From positions 51,160 through 115,159 of the forward strand of contig NZ_FNAI01000020.1 in assembly GCF_900101875.1 (NCBI RefSeq): a stretch of 64,000 nt of DNA, given 5' to 3'. The notes below the pieces were generated by a model, which worked only from the letters and a program-made list of their open reading frames with translations, ran no database searches and was not told the DNA's origin. Positions within the stretch are counted from its first letter, which is position 1, and the number at the start of each line of letters is the position of its first letter. Shown here one piece after another: positions 17,664-25,949 of this stretch. Source of the DNA: Mucilaginibacter pineti. Lineage in GTDB: Bacteria > Bacteroidota > Bacteroidia > Sphingobacteriales > Sphingobacteriaceae. Position numbers and translations under genes: made by a program.

Positions 17664-19037
17664 ATGCCAATTAAAACCAAAGTTTTACTTATTGCCGTGA
17701 TCGCCGCTACTGGTGGCCTGCTTTTCGGCTTCGACACAGGTGTTATATCCGGTGCGCTCCCATTTCTTAAAGATTACTGGAAACTATCAGACAGTGCCCT
17801 GGAATGGCTGACTACGGCTGTATTGATAGGCGCGGTTCTTGGAGCGGTTACCAGCGGAAAGCTGTCCGATTATCTGGGCAGAAAGAAAATGATCATTATT
17901 AACGCAGTTATATTTGCCGTAGGGGCAGTGGGTTGCGGCCTTGCTCATACTTTCGCGGTGCTAATGGCTATGAGGATTATTGTTGGCGTAGCCATCGGTA
18001 TTACCTCCTACGTTGTACCCATGTACATTGCCGAAATTTCACCAGCTTCAAAAAGGGGAACGCTGGTGACCCTGAACCAGCTAATGATCACAATCGGTTT
18101 ACTGGCATCCTATGTTGCCGATTACGGATTTTCTGATAACACTAACCCCGAATCATGGCGTTGGATGTTCCTGGTCGGCGTATTTCCTGCATTGATCCTA
18201 CTCATCGGCATGTTCTTTTTGCCGGAAACATCGAGGTGGCTGATATCCAGAAACCGGCTTGCGGAAGGTAAAAAGATACTGGAAGGAATTGAAGATCCCG
18301 AACTGGTGGAATTTACCTATCAGGAACTGATAAAAGACAACGAAGCAGCTGCAAATCAGGGTTCAGATCTGAAGGAACTCTTTAAACCCTGGTTACGGCC
18401 AGCCTTGATCATTACTGTAGGTATATTCTTTTTCCAGCAGTTCTCGGGTGTCAACACCATTATTTATTATTCGCCCATTATTTTTAAAATGGCTGGCATT
18501 ACCGGTAATTCAGCCTCCATTATACCCGCTATTATTATTGGAGTGGTTAATGTACTGGCCTGCGTAGTATCGGTCATATTCCTGGACAGGGTTGGCCGGA
18601 GAAAACTCTACATGATCGGGATCATTGGGATGATACCTTCACTTGCCATTGCCGGTATCTGCTTTCTTTTCAAGGAAGAGCTGGGCAGCAGCCTCATCTA
18701 CCTTTCGGTATTAAGCATTGTAAGTTTTATCCTGTTCATTAATATCAGTCTTTCACCACTTGGCTGGCTGCTGATCAGTGAAGTTTTCCCGGTAAAGGTA
18801 CGTGGATTAGGAATGAGCATCGGATCATTATCACACTGGGGTTTCAATGCCATTATTGCCTTTACATTTCTTACACTGGCTAACGGGATTGGTGTTGGCG
18901 GAACATTCCTGCTGTATGCCGGGGTATGTGTGGTTGGTTTAATATGGGGATACTATTACATACCCGAAACAAAAGGAAAAACGCTGGAGGAGATAGAGAA
19001 CCACTGGAAAGCCGGTAAAAGTCCGCGAAGTCTTTAA
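17664..19037 (+). CDS. MFS sugar porter family transporter
   Basis: 457 residues from the ATG at 17664; an in-frame TTG at 17616 would put the start across the operator palindrome, so I reject it. Twelve membrane helices are apparent, with sugar-porter signatures: GGLLFGFDTGVISGALPFL in helix 1, SDYLGRKKMI after helix 2, VPMYIAEISPASKRGTLV, PETSRWLISR, FFFQQFSGVNTIIYYSPIIF in helix 7, DRVGRRKLYM and PETKGKTLEEIE at the end. These match the XylE/AraE/glucose-proton symporter group. It probably imports a monosaccharide such as fructose released by the GH32 enzymes, across the inner membrane. It is the first gene after an operator and is followed at 26 bases by a dehydrogenase. Confidence 0.9.
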   Translation: MPIKTKVLLIAVIAATGGLLFGFDTGVISGALPFLKDYWKLSDSALEWLTTAVLIGAVLGAVTSGKLSDYLGRKKMIIINAVIFAVGAVGCGLAHTFAVLMAMRIIVGVAIGITSYVVPMYIAEISPASKRGTLVTLNQLMITIGLLASYVADYGFSDNTNPESWRWMFLVGVFPALILLIGMFFLPETSRWLISRNRLAEGKKILEGIEDPELVEFTYQELIKDNEAAANQGSDLKELFKPWLRPALIITVGIFFFQQFSGVNTIIYYSPIIFKMAGITGNSASIIPAIIIGVVNVLACVVSVIFLDRVGRRKLYMIGIIGMIPSLAIAGICFLFKEELGSSLIYLSVLSIVSFILFINISLSPLGWLLISEVFPVKVRGLGMSIGSLSHWGFNAIIAFTFLTLANGIGVGGTFLLYAGVCVVGLIWGYYYIPETKGKTLEEIENHWKAGKSPRSL

Positions 19038-19063
19038 ATAACCATATAAAACAATTAAAAATT

Positions 19064-20101
19064 ATGAAACAAGCTGTATTAGAAACGCCGGGTAAAATAT
19101 CGTTCCGGGACATTCCGATGCCCGGTGAACTGAAGCCGGCAGAAATTTTGCTGCGGATCAAAAAGATAGGTGTGTGTGGCTCAGACATCCACGTTTTCCA
19201 CGGTAAACATCCTTTTGTTACAAAATATCCAGTTATACAGGGCCACGAATATAGCGGGGAAGTTGTTGCCGTGGGTGATGCTGTTACTGTAGTTAAGCCG
19301 GGCATGAAGGCCACCGCAAGGCCTCAGGTAGTTTGCGGTCAATGTCCGCCTTGTTTGCGGGGGCAATACAATGTTTGCCAAAACCTCACCGTACAGGGTT
19401 TTGTGGCCAACGGTTCTGCCCAGGAATACTTTGTGGTTACGGAAGATAGGATAGTTGCCGTGCCAGACAATGTGACCTATGAACAGGCTGCATTGATTGA
19501 ACCGGCGGCGGTGGGTGCCCATTCCACCATCCGGGCAGGCGACCTGAGCGGTAAAAACGTGGTTGTTGCAGGTGCCGGCACCATCGGCAACCTGATTGCT
19601 CAGTTTGCGATAATCAGGGGTGCAAAAAAAGTATTGCTCACCACGGCCAAAAGCGATTTTAGATTGGACATCGCACAGCAATGCGGGATAAAGGAAATAG
19701 CCAACCTATCTAAAGAAAGTTTTCCCGACGCTGTAAAACGCGTGTTTGGCGATGAAGGTTTTCAGGTTGGCATCGAGGCGGCAGGTGCCCAGGGTGCAGT
19801 AACCGATTTGATAGCCGGTGTGGAAAACGGTGGTACCGTGATCATTGTGGGAGTATTTGAAGAAAATCCGGTAGTAAATATGGGTTTCCTGGGCGAGCAT
19901 GAACTGAATGTTTTAGGCAGTATGATGTACAAACAGGACGATTATGAAGAAGCCGTAAAGTTTATCGCAGAAGAAAAACTGATAACCGCCCCGCTAATCA
20001 CCAGCAGATTCCCTTTCAGCCAATACCTGGAAGCTTATCATTTTATTGAAGCCCAGGGTGATAAATCGCTGAAAGTAATGATTGATGTAGCCGGTAATTA
20101 A
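19064..20101 (+). CDS. Zn-dependent medium-chain dehydrogenase (polyol/sugar-acid type), copy 1
   Basis: 345 residues, typical medium-chain dehydrogenase length. Catalytic zinc ligands are visible (C38 in GVCGSDIH, H61-E62 in GHEYSGEVV), as are the four structural zinc cysteines (C91, C94, C97, C105). A Rossmann motif follows (VVVAGAGTIGNL, about 165-176). Relatives include sorbitol, L-threonine, L-idonate and L-galactonate 5-dehydrogenases. The likely role is NAD(P)-linked oxidation of a secondary hydroxyl to a keto group. Beside a tagaturonate-reductase-like gene, an aldonate such as L-galactonate or L-gulonate is plausible but unproven. A close paralogue follows after 20 bases. Confidence 0.87.
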   Translation: MKQAVLETPGKISFRDIPMPGELKPAEILLRIKKIGVCGSDIHVFHGKHPFVTKYPVIQGHEYSGEVVAVGDAVTVVKPGMKATARPQVVCGQCPPCLRGQYNVCQNLTVQGFVANGSAQEYFVVTEDRIVAVPDNVTYEQAALIEPAAVGAHSTIRAGDLSGKNVVVAGAGTIGNLIAQFAIIRGAKKVLLTTAKSDFRLDIAQQCGIKEIANLSKESFPDAVKRVFGDEGFQVGIEAAGAQGAVTDLIAGVENGGTVIIVGVFEENPVVNMGFLGEHELNVLGSMMYKQDDYEEAVKFIAEEKLITAPLITSRFPFSQYLEAYHFIEAQGDKSLKVMIDVAGN

Positions 20102-20121
20102 CAAAGAATAAATAAAAAGAT

Positions 20122-21159
20122 ATGAAACAGGCCGTTTTAAAGGAACCCTACTTGGTCGAGATTATTGATGTACCCGGTCCGAGGGAGCTAAAAGCAAATG
20201 AAATATTGCTGAAGGTACATCGCGTGGGCGTATGCGGATCGGATATCCATATGTATTACGGGAAACACCCTTTTGCAAACACTTATCCTATGGTTCAGGG
20301 GCATGAATATGGGGGAGAGGTGGTCGCCGTGGGCAGCGATGTTACCAAATTTAAACCAGGCATGAAAGCGACTGCGAGGCCTCATTTGGTTTGCGGGCAC
20401 TGCCCTGCCTGCCTGCGCGGACAATATAATGTTTGCCAAAACCTGAAGGTTGAAGGTTGTGCGGGGCCAGAGGGAGCCGCACAGGAATACTTTATTATAC
20501 CCAAAGACCGGGCCGTAGTGATCCCTGAACAAATGAGCTATGACCAGGCAGCCATGATAGAGCCTATAGCGGTAGGTGCACATTCAACCAAGAGGGCAGG
20601 AGACTTGACAGGCAAAAACGTAGTAGTAACCGGCGCCGGGACTATAGGTAATCTGGTAGCACAGTTTGCTGTTGCAAGAGGGGCTAAAAAAGTATTGATC
20701 ACCGATCTGGTTGATCTGAAGCTGGATATTGCCCGTGAGTGCGGGGTAAATGAAACCGCCAACCTCAAAAAAGAATCATTTGATGATGCAGTAAAACGTG
20801 TTTTCGGCGATGAGGGGTTCCAGGTTGCATTTGAAGCTGCAGGGGTACAATCGGCATTGACGGCGCTGATCGGTGGGGTAGAAAATGGAGGTACTGTGGT
20901 GATCATCGGCGTGTATGTACAAAATCCGGTGGTTAATATGGGCTTCCTGGGCGAACATGAATTGAATGTTCTCGGGAGCATGATGTATCGTCATGAAGAT
21001 TACCTGGAGGCGGTTGATTGGGTAGCCCAGGGAAAAATTAAAACATCACCACTAATCACGCAATATTATCCTATTTCCGAATACTTCGATGCGTACAAAT
21101 TTATTGAGGCCAATGCGGATGAGGCCGTGAAAGTAATGATCAAGGTTACAAATGCTTAA
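20122..21159 (+). CDS. Zn-dependent medium-chain dehydrogenase, copy 2
   Basis: 345 residues, the same length as the preceding gene and alignable end to end without obvious gaps. All zinc ligands are conserved at the same positions (C38, H61, E62; C91, C94, C97, C105), as is the cofactor motif (VVVTGAGTIGNLVAQF). Long shared stretches (VKRVFGDEGFQV, NMGFLGEHELNVLGSMMY) mark a tandem duplication. Differences cluster in the putative substrate region (HVFHGKHPFVTKYP versus HMYYGKHPFANTYP), so the two may act on different epimers. The stop codon lies inside the next operator palindrome (21156-21167). Confidence 0.87.
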   Translation: MKQAVLKEPYLVEIIDVPGPRELKANEILLKVHRVGVCGSDIHMYYGKHPFANTYPMVQGHEYGGEVVAVGSDVTKFKPGMKATARPHLVCGHCPACLRGQYNVCQNLKVEGCAGPEGAAQEYFIIPKDRAVVIPEQMSYDQAAMIEPIAVGAHSTKRAGDLTGKNVVVTGAGTIGNLVAQFAVARGAKKVLITDLVDLKLDIARECGVNETANLKKESFDDAVKRVFGDEGFQVAFEAAGVQSALTALIGGVENGGTVVIIGVYVQNPVVNMGFLGEHELNVLGSMMYRHEDYLEAVDWVAQGKIKTSPLITQYYPISEYFDAYKFIEANADEAVKVMIKVTNA

Positions 21160-21167
21160 ACGTTTAA
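21156..21167. promoter_or_regulatory. LacI-type operator before the reductase gene
   Basis: TTAAACGTTTAA, a perfect 12-bp palindrome that includes the TAA stop of the second dehydrogenase and ends 10 bases before the next start codon. Bound regulator would block elongation or an internal promoter at this junction. Confidence 0.68.
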
Positions 21168-21177
21168 ATAATTAATT

Positions 21178-22704
21178 ATGCAATTATCCAGGAACATTTT
21201 GCCAAATATTCCATATCAGCAGGGGCTGGTTTTACCCAGTCCTTTAGTGTTCACGTATCCAGAAAAAGTACTGCAGTTCGGTACCGGTGTTTTTATTCGG
21301 GGGCTGATAGATTACTACATTAATAATTCCAATAACCAGGGGGGCTTTAAAGGCCGGGTAGTGATGGTTAAATCTACAGCTGCTGGTAATGCCGAAACTT
21401 TTAATCAACAGGATAACCTGTATACGCTGGTTATGAAAAGTGTTACGGAAGGCGAAGAACTGGAAAAGAAGGTCATCTGCGCAGCCATAAGCCGGACCAT
21501 CGATGCTTCGTATGATTGGGAAAGCGTATTGGCCTGTGCCGCTAACGCAGACATGCAGATTATTATTTCCAATACTACAGAGGCAGGGATCACGCTTATC
21601 GACAACGATCCGGTAACCGCCTTTCCTCCGGTATCCTTTCCTGCAAAGCTGTTAAGCTTCCTGTTGGCTCGTTTCGAAGCATTTGGAGGATCAGCAGAAA
21701 GCGGGATGGTTATTATTCCCACAGAATTGATCCCCGGTAACGCGACCAAGCTGAAGCAGATGCTTAACGTATTGGCGGTACAAAACCAATTAGAGCAGCA
21801 ATTTATAGATTGGCTTAATACGCATAATGACTTTTGCAATTCACTGGTTGATAGGATTGTACCTGGTAAGTTGCCCTTACACGAAGAATCAGCTATTCAA
21901 CAGGAATTAGGTTATACCGATAACCTCATGATCATGAGTGAAACGTTTGATCTTTGGGCTATAGAAACCGCCAGCCCTCGCACAAAGGAGTTGTTGGCGT
22001 TTCATAATGAAAATCCGGGAATCCACATTGTTCCGGATATCAGCAAATTCAGGGAGTTAAAAATGAGGCTGCTGAACGGCTCGCATAACTTATCCTGTGC
22101 TATTGGTTTTTTAGCTGGCTTTAAAACCGTAAAGGAGGCCATGGCCGATGAGCAATTTGACATTTTTATGCAAAGGCTGATTAATGAGGAAATAGCTGCT
22201 GCTATAGTTTCTGATACCATTTCGTTAGCCGATGCCCGGGAATTTGGCAAGCAGGTGTTAGACAGATACCGCAATCCCTATATCGCCTTCAACTGGCTGG
22301 ATATCTGTGTCCAGGATACCGCTAAGATCAAAATACGGGCTGTGCCTGTCGTTCATCAGCATTACGAAAAATACAACTCCGTACCCGATGGCATTTGCCT
22401 GGGTTTTGCGGCGTACATTCTATTTATGCGCGGCACTGCAGATGCTGACGGTAATTTCTACGGCTCATTAAGGGGCGAAGAATACCTCATCAACGATGAT
22501 TATGCGGCCAGGCTATCTGAAAAATGGGCTACTAAACAAGGGCTTGACCTTGTACGGTCGGTGCTAAGCGACGAGGAATTGTGGGATGCTGATCTTGCCG
22601 CTTTCAGGGGTTTTGCTTCACGGGTTGCGTTTTTTATGGACAACCTGCTTAACTACGGTGCCATGTACTGCATTAAAAGTTTAACTCCATTTTCCTATGA
22701 ATGA
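21178..22704 (+). CDS. Tagaturonate reductase-like enzyme (mannitol dehydrogenase superfamily)
   Basis: 508 residues. The N-terminal half has the polyol-dehydrogenase fold with VLQFGTGVFIRGLIDYYI (about residues 31-48) and a clear IISNTTEAGITL motif typical of tagaturonate/altronate oxidoreductases (UxaB). The C-terminal half carries the family's helical domain with MRLLNGSHNLSCAIGFLAG, in which Lys/Asn/His are usually catalytic; here the segment reads LKMRLLNGSH. UxaB interconverts D-tagaturonate and D-altronate using NADH. In this locus it may work with the two zinc dehydrogenases to epimerise a hexonate through a shared keto intermediate (inference). It is flanked on both sides by LacI-type operators. 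A mannitol- or fructuronate-specific enzyme remains possible. Confidence 0.8.
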   Translation: MQLSRNILPNIPYQQGLVLPSPLVFTYPEKVLQFGTGVFIRGLIDYYINNSNNQGGFKGRVVMVKSTAAGNAETFNQQDNLYTLVMKSVTEGEELEKKVICAAISRTIDASYDWESVLACAANADMQIIISNTTEAGITLIDNDPVTAFPPVSFPAKLLSFLLARFEAFGGSAESGMVIIPTELIPGNATKLKQMLNVLAVQNQLEQQFIDWLNTHNDFCNSLVDRIVPGKLPLHEESAIQQELGYTDNLMIMSETFDLWAIETASPRTKELLAFHNENPGIHIVPDISKFRELKMRLLNGSHNLSCAIGFLAGFKTVKEAMADEQFDIFMQRLINEEIAAAIVSDTISLADAREFGKQVLDRYRNPYIAFNWLDICVQDTAKIKIRAVPVVHQHYEKYNSVPDGICLGFAAYILFMRGTADADGNFYGSLRGEEYLINDDYAARLSEKWATKQGLDLVRSVLSDEELWDADLAAFRGFASRVAFFMDNLLNYGAMYCIKSLTPFSYE

Positions 22705-22707
22705 TAA

Positions 22708-22721
22708 TTTAAACGTTTAAA
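22708..22721. promoter_or_regulatory. LacI-type operator before susC
   Basis: TTTAAACGTTTAAA, a 14-bp perfect palindrome starting 4 bases after the reductase stop. The susC start is about 130 bases downstream. A degenerate relative (CTTAAACGTTA) lies at 22795-22805 in the same leader, which may give a two-site arrangement controlling the SusC/SusD genes. Confidence 0.72.
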
Positions 22722-22724
22722 CCG

Positions 22725-22799
22725 ATGAAAATACTATTCAAAACCTTTTTTGCAGAGCATATCAGTTTTTGCAAAGGACATAATGACCGGCCGCCTTAA
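22725..22799 (+). CDS. Possible 24-codon leader ORF upstream of susC
   Basis: A short ORF begins ATGAAAATACTATTC 3 bases after the operator and encodes 24 residues (start MKILFKTFFAEH). It ends 54 bases before the susC ATG. It may be chance, but its Lys/Phe-rich start is protein-like and its stop overlaps the degenerate operator. No family is recognised. Confidence 0.18.
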   Translation: MKILFKTFFAEHISFCKGHNDRPP

Positions 22800-22853
22800 A
22801 CGTTACCGGCTCTATTCCAACTAATCATAAACCACTATAAATTTTTACAAATT

Positions 22854-25800
22854 ATGAAATCATTATTTACTATAGTTTTATTGTTTTTCTGCCTGTGCGG
22901 GTATGCCCAGCAGAAAACAGTGACCGGGACGGTCACTGATAAACAAATGAATCAGCCTTTGCCTGGCGTAACAGTTAAATCGGGTGGGCAAACAACTACT
23001 ACGGATGTAAAAGGAAAGTTCAGCATTGCCGCAAAGATTGGAGAAAATTTAACTTTTACTTTTATAGGTATGGAGGCGGTAACTTATACCGTTACAGCCG
23101 ATGCAGCTCCCCTTAGCATTGGTATGGAATACCAGCCAGGCAACCTGAACGAGGTTGTTGTTACCGGTTACCAAACGCAGAAAAAGGCCGATTTAACAGG
23201 CGCTGTTTCGGTAGTCAAGGTAGCTGATATCAAAGATGTGCGGGTAGGAAGTGCGACTAAGGCATTGCAGGGACGTATCCCCGGTGTAAACATTACTTCC
23301 GATGGTTCACCCGGTGGTGGTACTACGGTAAGGATAAGGGGTATAGGCACACTGGGCAATAACGATCCGCTTTATGTTATCGACGGTATTCCTACAAAAA
23401 GAGGGTTGGAAGAGATCAACCAGGATGATATAGAAAGCATCCAGGTTTTGAAAGATGCCGCTTCAGCCAGTATTTACGGATCAAGGGCCGCAAATGGTGT
23501 AATTATCGTAACCACCAAAAAAGGCAAAAAAGGAGTGAACAAGATTGATATTAATGCTTCAACCTCCATACAGGAATATGCCCATCGCCAAAGAATGCTG
23601 AATACTGATGAACATGGCCGAGCTTATTTCCAGGCTGCGGTTAATGACAAAGCAGATCCGAATAACAACCAGATTTACCAGTTTGACTGGAACAAGGATT
23701 TTGACAATCCGGTATTGAATAAAGTAGTATTGCCGCAATTTGTTGATGCCGCAAAAACCATGAAGCCGGCTAATACGGATTGGTACAAAGAAATAGGACA
23801 GGCCTCTGTAATTCAAAATTATAACTTAGCCTTTACCAACGGCAGCGAAAAAGGAAACACCTATTTTTCTACAAGCCTTTATGATAGTAAAGGGATTGTG
23901 AAGCAGTCGGAAGCCAAGAAAATAACTTTAAGGCTTAATACTGACTTTAACTTTTTTAACGGCCGTTTAAAAGTAGGCGAAAATTTGAACGGAACTTACG
24001 CCAAAAATGTGCTGATCCCTATAGGCGACGTGTTGTTTACCGCGCTTGTACAAAATCCTATTGTTCCGGTTTATACTGTCAGTGGCGGCTGGGGAGGCCC
24101 CGCGGCAGGGATGACCGACAGGCAAAATCCGGTTCGTCTTATCAATGATAACAAACAGAACCACAATTATTTTGGCCGTTTAACCGCCAATGTGTTCGCC
24201 GACCTGACTATCATTCCCAATTTACATTTCAACACCAGCTATGGCGTTGATTATGACGGAACTTATTCCCGCACTTTACAGAAATCGTATTCTTCGGGCT
24301 TTTTAACAGATCCTTCAAACCTGGTACAAAATTCACAAAACTATGAGGGCAATTTATTATGGCAAAATAAAATCAATTATACCTTGTCAACTTCAAAACA
24401 TCACCTGGATTTTGTGATCGGTCAGGAATCTATCAAATACAATAACCAAGGATTTTTCGGCAGCAGGAAAGGCTATGCGCTTGAAAATATTGATTATGCC
24501 TATCTTGATGTAGGTACCACCAACATCAACAATGGTGGCAGCGGTGGTGCTTACTCCTTGCTGTCCTATTATTCACAAGCCAATTATACGTTTGATAATA
24601 AATACTTGTTATCCGGTACCATCCGCAGAGATGGTTCATCCAGATTTGGATCGAATAATCGTTACGGAACGTTTCCTTCAATTTCAGGAGGCTGGAGATT
24701 AAGTCAGGAAGAATTTATCAAGCAGCTCTCTTTTATTTCTGATCTGAAACTGAGGTACTCTTACGGGCAAACAGGAAATCAGGAAACAGGTAATTATGCT
24801 ACCTATGGTTTATACTCGGCAATTTACGGAACTGATCATGTTTTTGACAGGGACGGTGGTACGGCCTATGACATTTCGGGCACAAACACAGGAACCTTGC
24901 AATCGGGATTTGTGAAGATTCAGCAGGCCAATCCCGATCTGAAATGGGAGTCGACCAAGGAATCTAATTTTGGTATAGATTTCGGACTGTTTGACCAAAA
25001 GATTAGCGGTTCTGTTGAGTATTTTATAAAAAACACCAGTAATATTCTAATAACTCCAGGTTACCTGGCGGTAGTTGGCGAAGGTGGTTATAAAACATTT
25101 AACGGGGCATCTATGCAAAATAAAGGTATAGAGGCGGTGCTGAATTATGATGGCCGGATCAATACCGATATGAGCTTTTCGGTGAGTGCCAACATCGCCA
25201 CGTTCAGGAATAAAGTGACAGCTTTGCCGAGCGAAGTGGTTACCGCGTATGCCGGAAACGGAACAGATCAAGTGATCATAGGCCATTCCATCAACTCCAT
25301 ATTTGGCTATGTTGCAGATGGCTTGTTCACAACCCAGGATCAGGTTACCAACTCTCCATCACAGCCGGGTAAAGGGCTGGGCCGCATCAGGTATAAGGAC
25401 CTTACCAACGATAATGTGATTAACGATAAGGACCGGACCTACATCTCCAACGGTAACCCCGATTTTACGTATGGCCTTAACCTGACGTTTAAATGGAAAG
25501 ACCTCGATATAAGTGCATTTTTCCAGGGAGTACAGGGATTACAGGTATACAACAGCTATAAAACCTTTACAGATTTTACCTCTCTATGGCCGGGATCAAA
25601 CTGGGGCCCAAGAGCACTGCAAGCCTGGACACCGGCTAACCCTACATCTACCATACCTGCTTTAACGCTGGCTAACAATAATGATGAGGGCCGAACATCT
25701 ACTTACTTTTTGGAAAACGGATCCTATATGAAGTTGAGGAATCTGCAGATCGGCTATAACCTTAAGTCGGTTTTAAAATCTATAAAAGTTCAAAATGCAA

Positions 25801-25931
25801 GAGTTTTTGTCCAGGGTATTAACCTGTTTACAGTTAAAAGTAAAGGGTATACCGCCACAGATCCGGAGAACCCGGGCAATGGTTACCCACTGCCGGTTAT
25901 CGGTACTCTTGGGGTTGATTTAACATTTTAA
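22854..25931 (+). CDS. SusC-like TonB-dependent outer-membrane transporter
   Basis: 1025 residues with a signal peptide ending at CGYAQ (about 19). A CarboxypepD_reg domain (TVTGTVTDKQMNQPLPGVTV, about 21-95) precedes a SusC plug with diagnostic motifs: VRIRGIGTLGNNDPLYVIDG and VLKDAASASIYGSRAANGVI. A 22-strand beta-barrel region follows and the last residues (GTLGVDLTF) match a terminal strand. It imports oligosaccharides across the outer membrane together with the SusD partner encoded 18 bases downstream. The GH32 and ROK genes that follow suggest a fructan substrate. A LacI-type operator lies in its leader. Confidence 0.95.
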   Translation: MKSLFTIVLLFFCLCGYAQQKTVTGTVTDKQMNQPLPGVTVKSGGQTTTTDVKGKFSIAAKIGENLTFTFIGMEAVTYTVTADAAPLSIGMEYQPGNLNEVVVTGYQTQKKADLTGAVSVVKVADIKDVRVGSATKALQGRIPGVNITSDGSPGGGTTVRIRGIGTLGNNDPLYVIDGIPTKRGLEEINQDDIESIQVLKDAASASIYGSRAANGVIIVTTKKGKKGVNKIDINASTSIQEYAHRQRMLNTDEHGRAYFQAAVNDKADPNNNQIYQFDWNKDFDNPVLNKVVLPQFVDAAKTMKPANTDWYKEIGQASVIQNYNLAFTNGSEKGNTYFSTSLYDSKGIVKQSEAKKITLRLNTDFNFFNGRLKVGENLNGTYAKNVLIPIGDVLFTALVQNPIVPVYTVSGGWGGPAAGMTDRQNPVRLINDNKQNHNYFGRLTANVFADLTIIPNLHFNTSYGVDYDGTYSRTLQKSYSSGFLTDPSNLVQNSQNYEGNLLWQNKINYTLSTSKHHLDFVIGQESIKYNNQGFFGSRKGYALENIDYAYLDVGTTNINNGGSGGAYSLLSYYSQANYTFDNKYLLSGTIRRDGSSRFGSNNRYGTFPSISGGWRLSQEEFIKQLSFISDLKLRYSYGQTGNQETGNYATYGLYSAIYGTDHVFDRDGGTAYDISGTNTGTLQSGFVKIQQANPDLKWESTKESNFGIDFGLFDQKISGSVEYFIKNTSNILITPGYLAVVGEGGYKTFNGASMQNKGIEAVLNYDGRINTDMSFSVSANIATFRNKVTALPSEVVTAYAGNGTDQVIIGHSINSIFGYVADGLFTTQDQVTNSPSQPGKGLGRIRYKDLTNDNVINDKDRTYISNGNPDFTYGLNLTFKWKDLDISAFFQGVQGLQVYNSYKTFTDFTSLWPGSNWGPRALQAWTPANPTSTIPALTLANNNDEGRTSTYFLENGSYMKLRNLQIGYNLKSVLKSIKVQNARVFVQGINLFTVKSKGYTATDPENPGNGYPLPVIGTLGVDLTF

Positions 25932-25949
25932 TTATCAGTTGCATACGAA

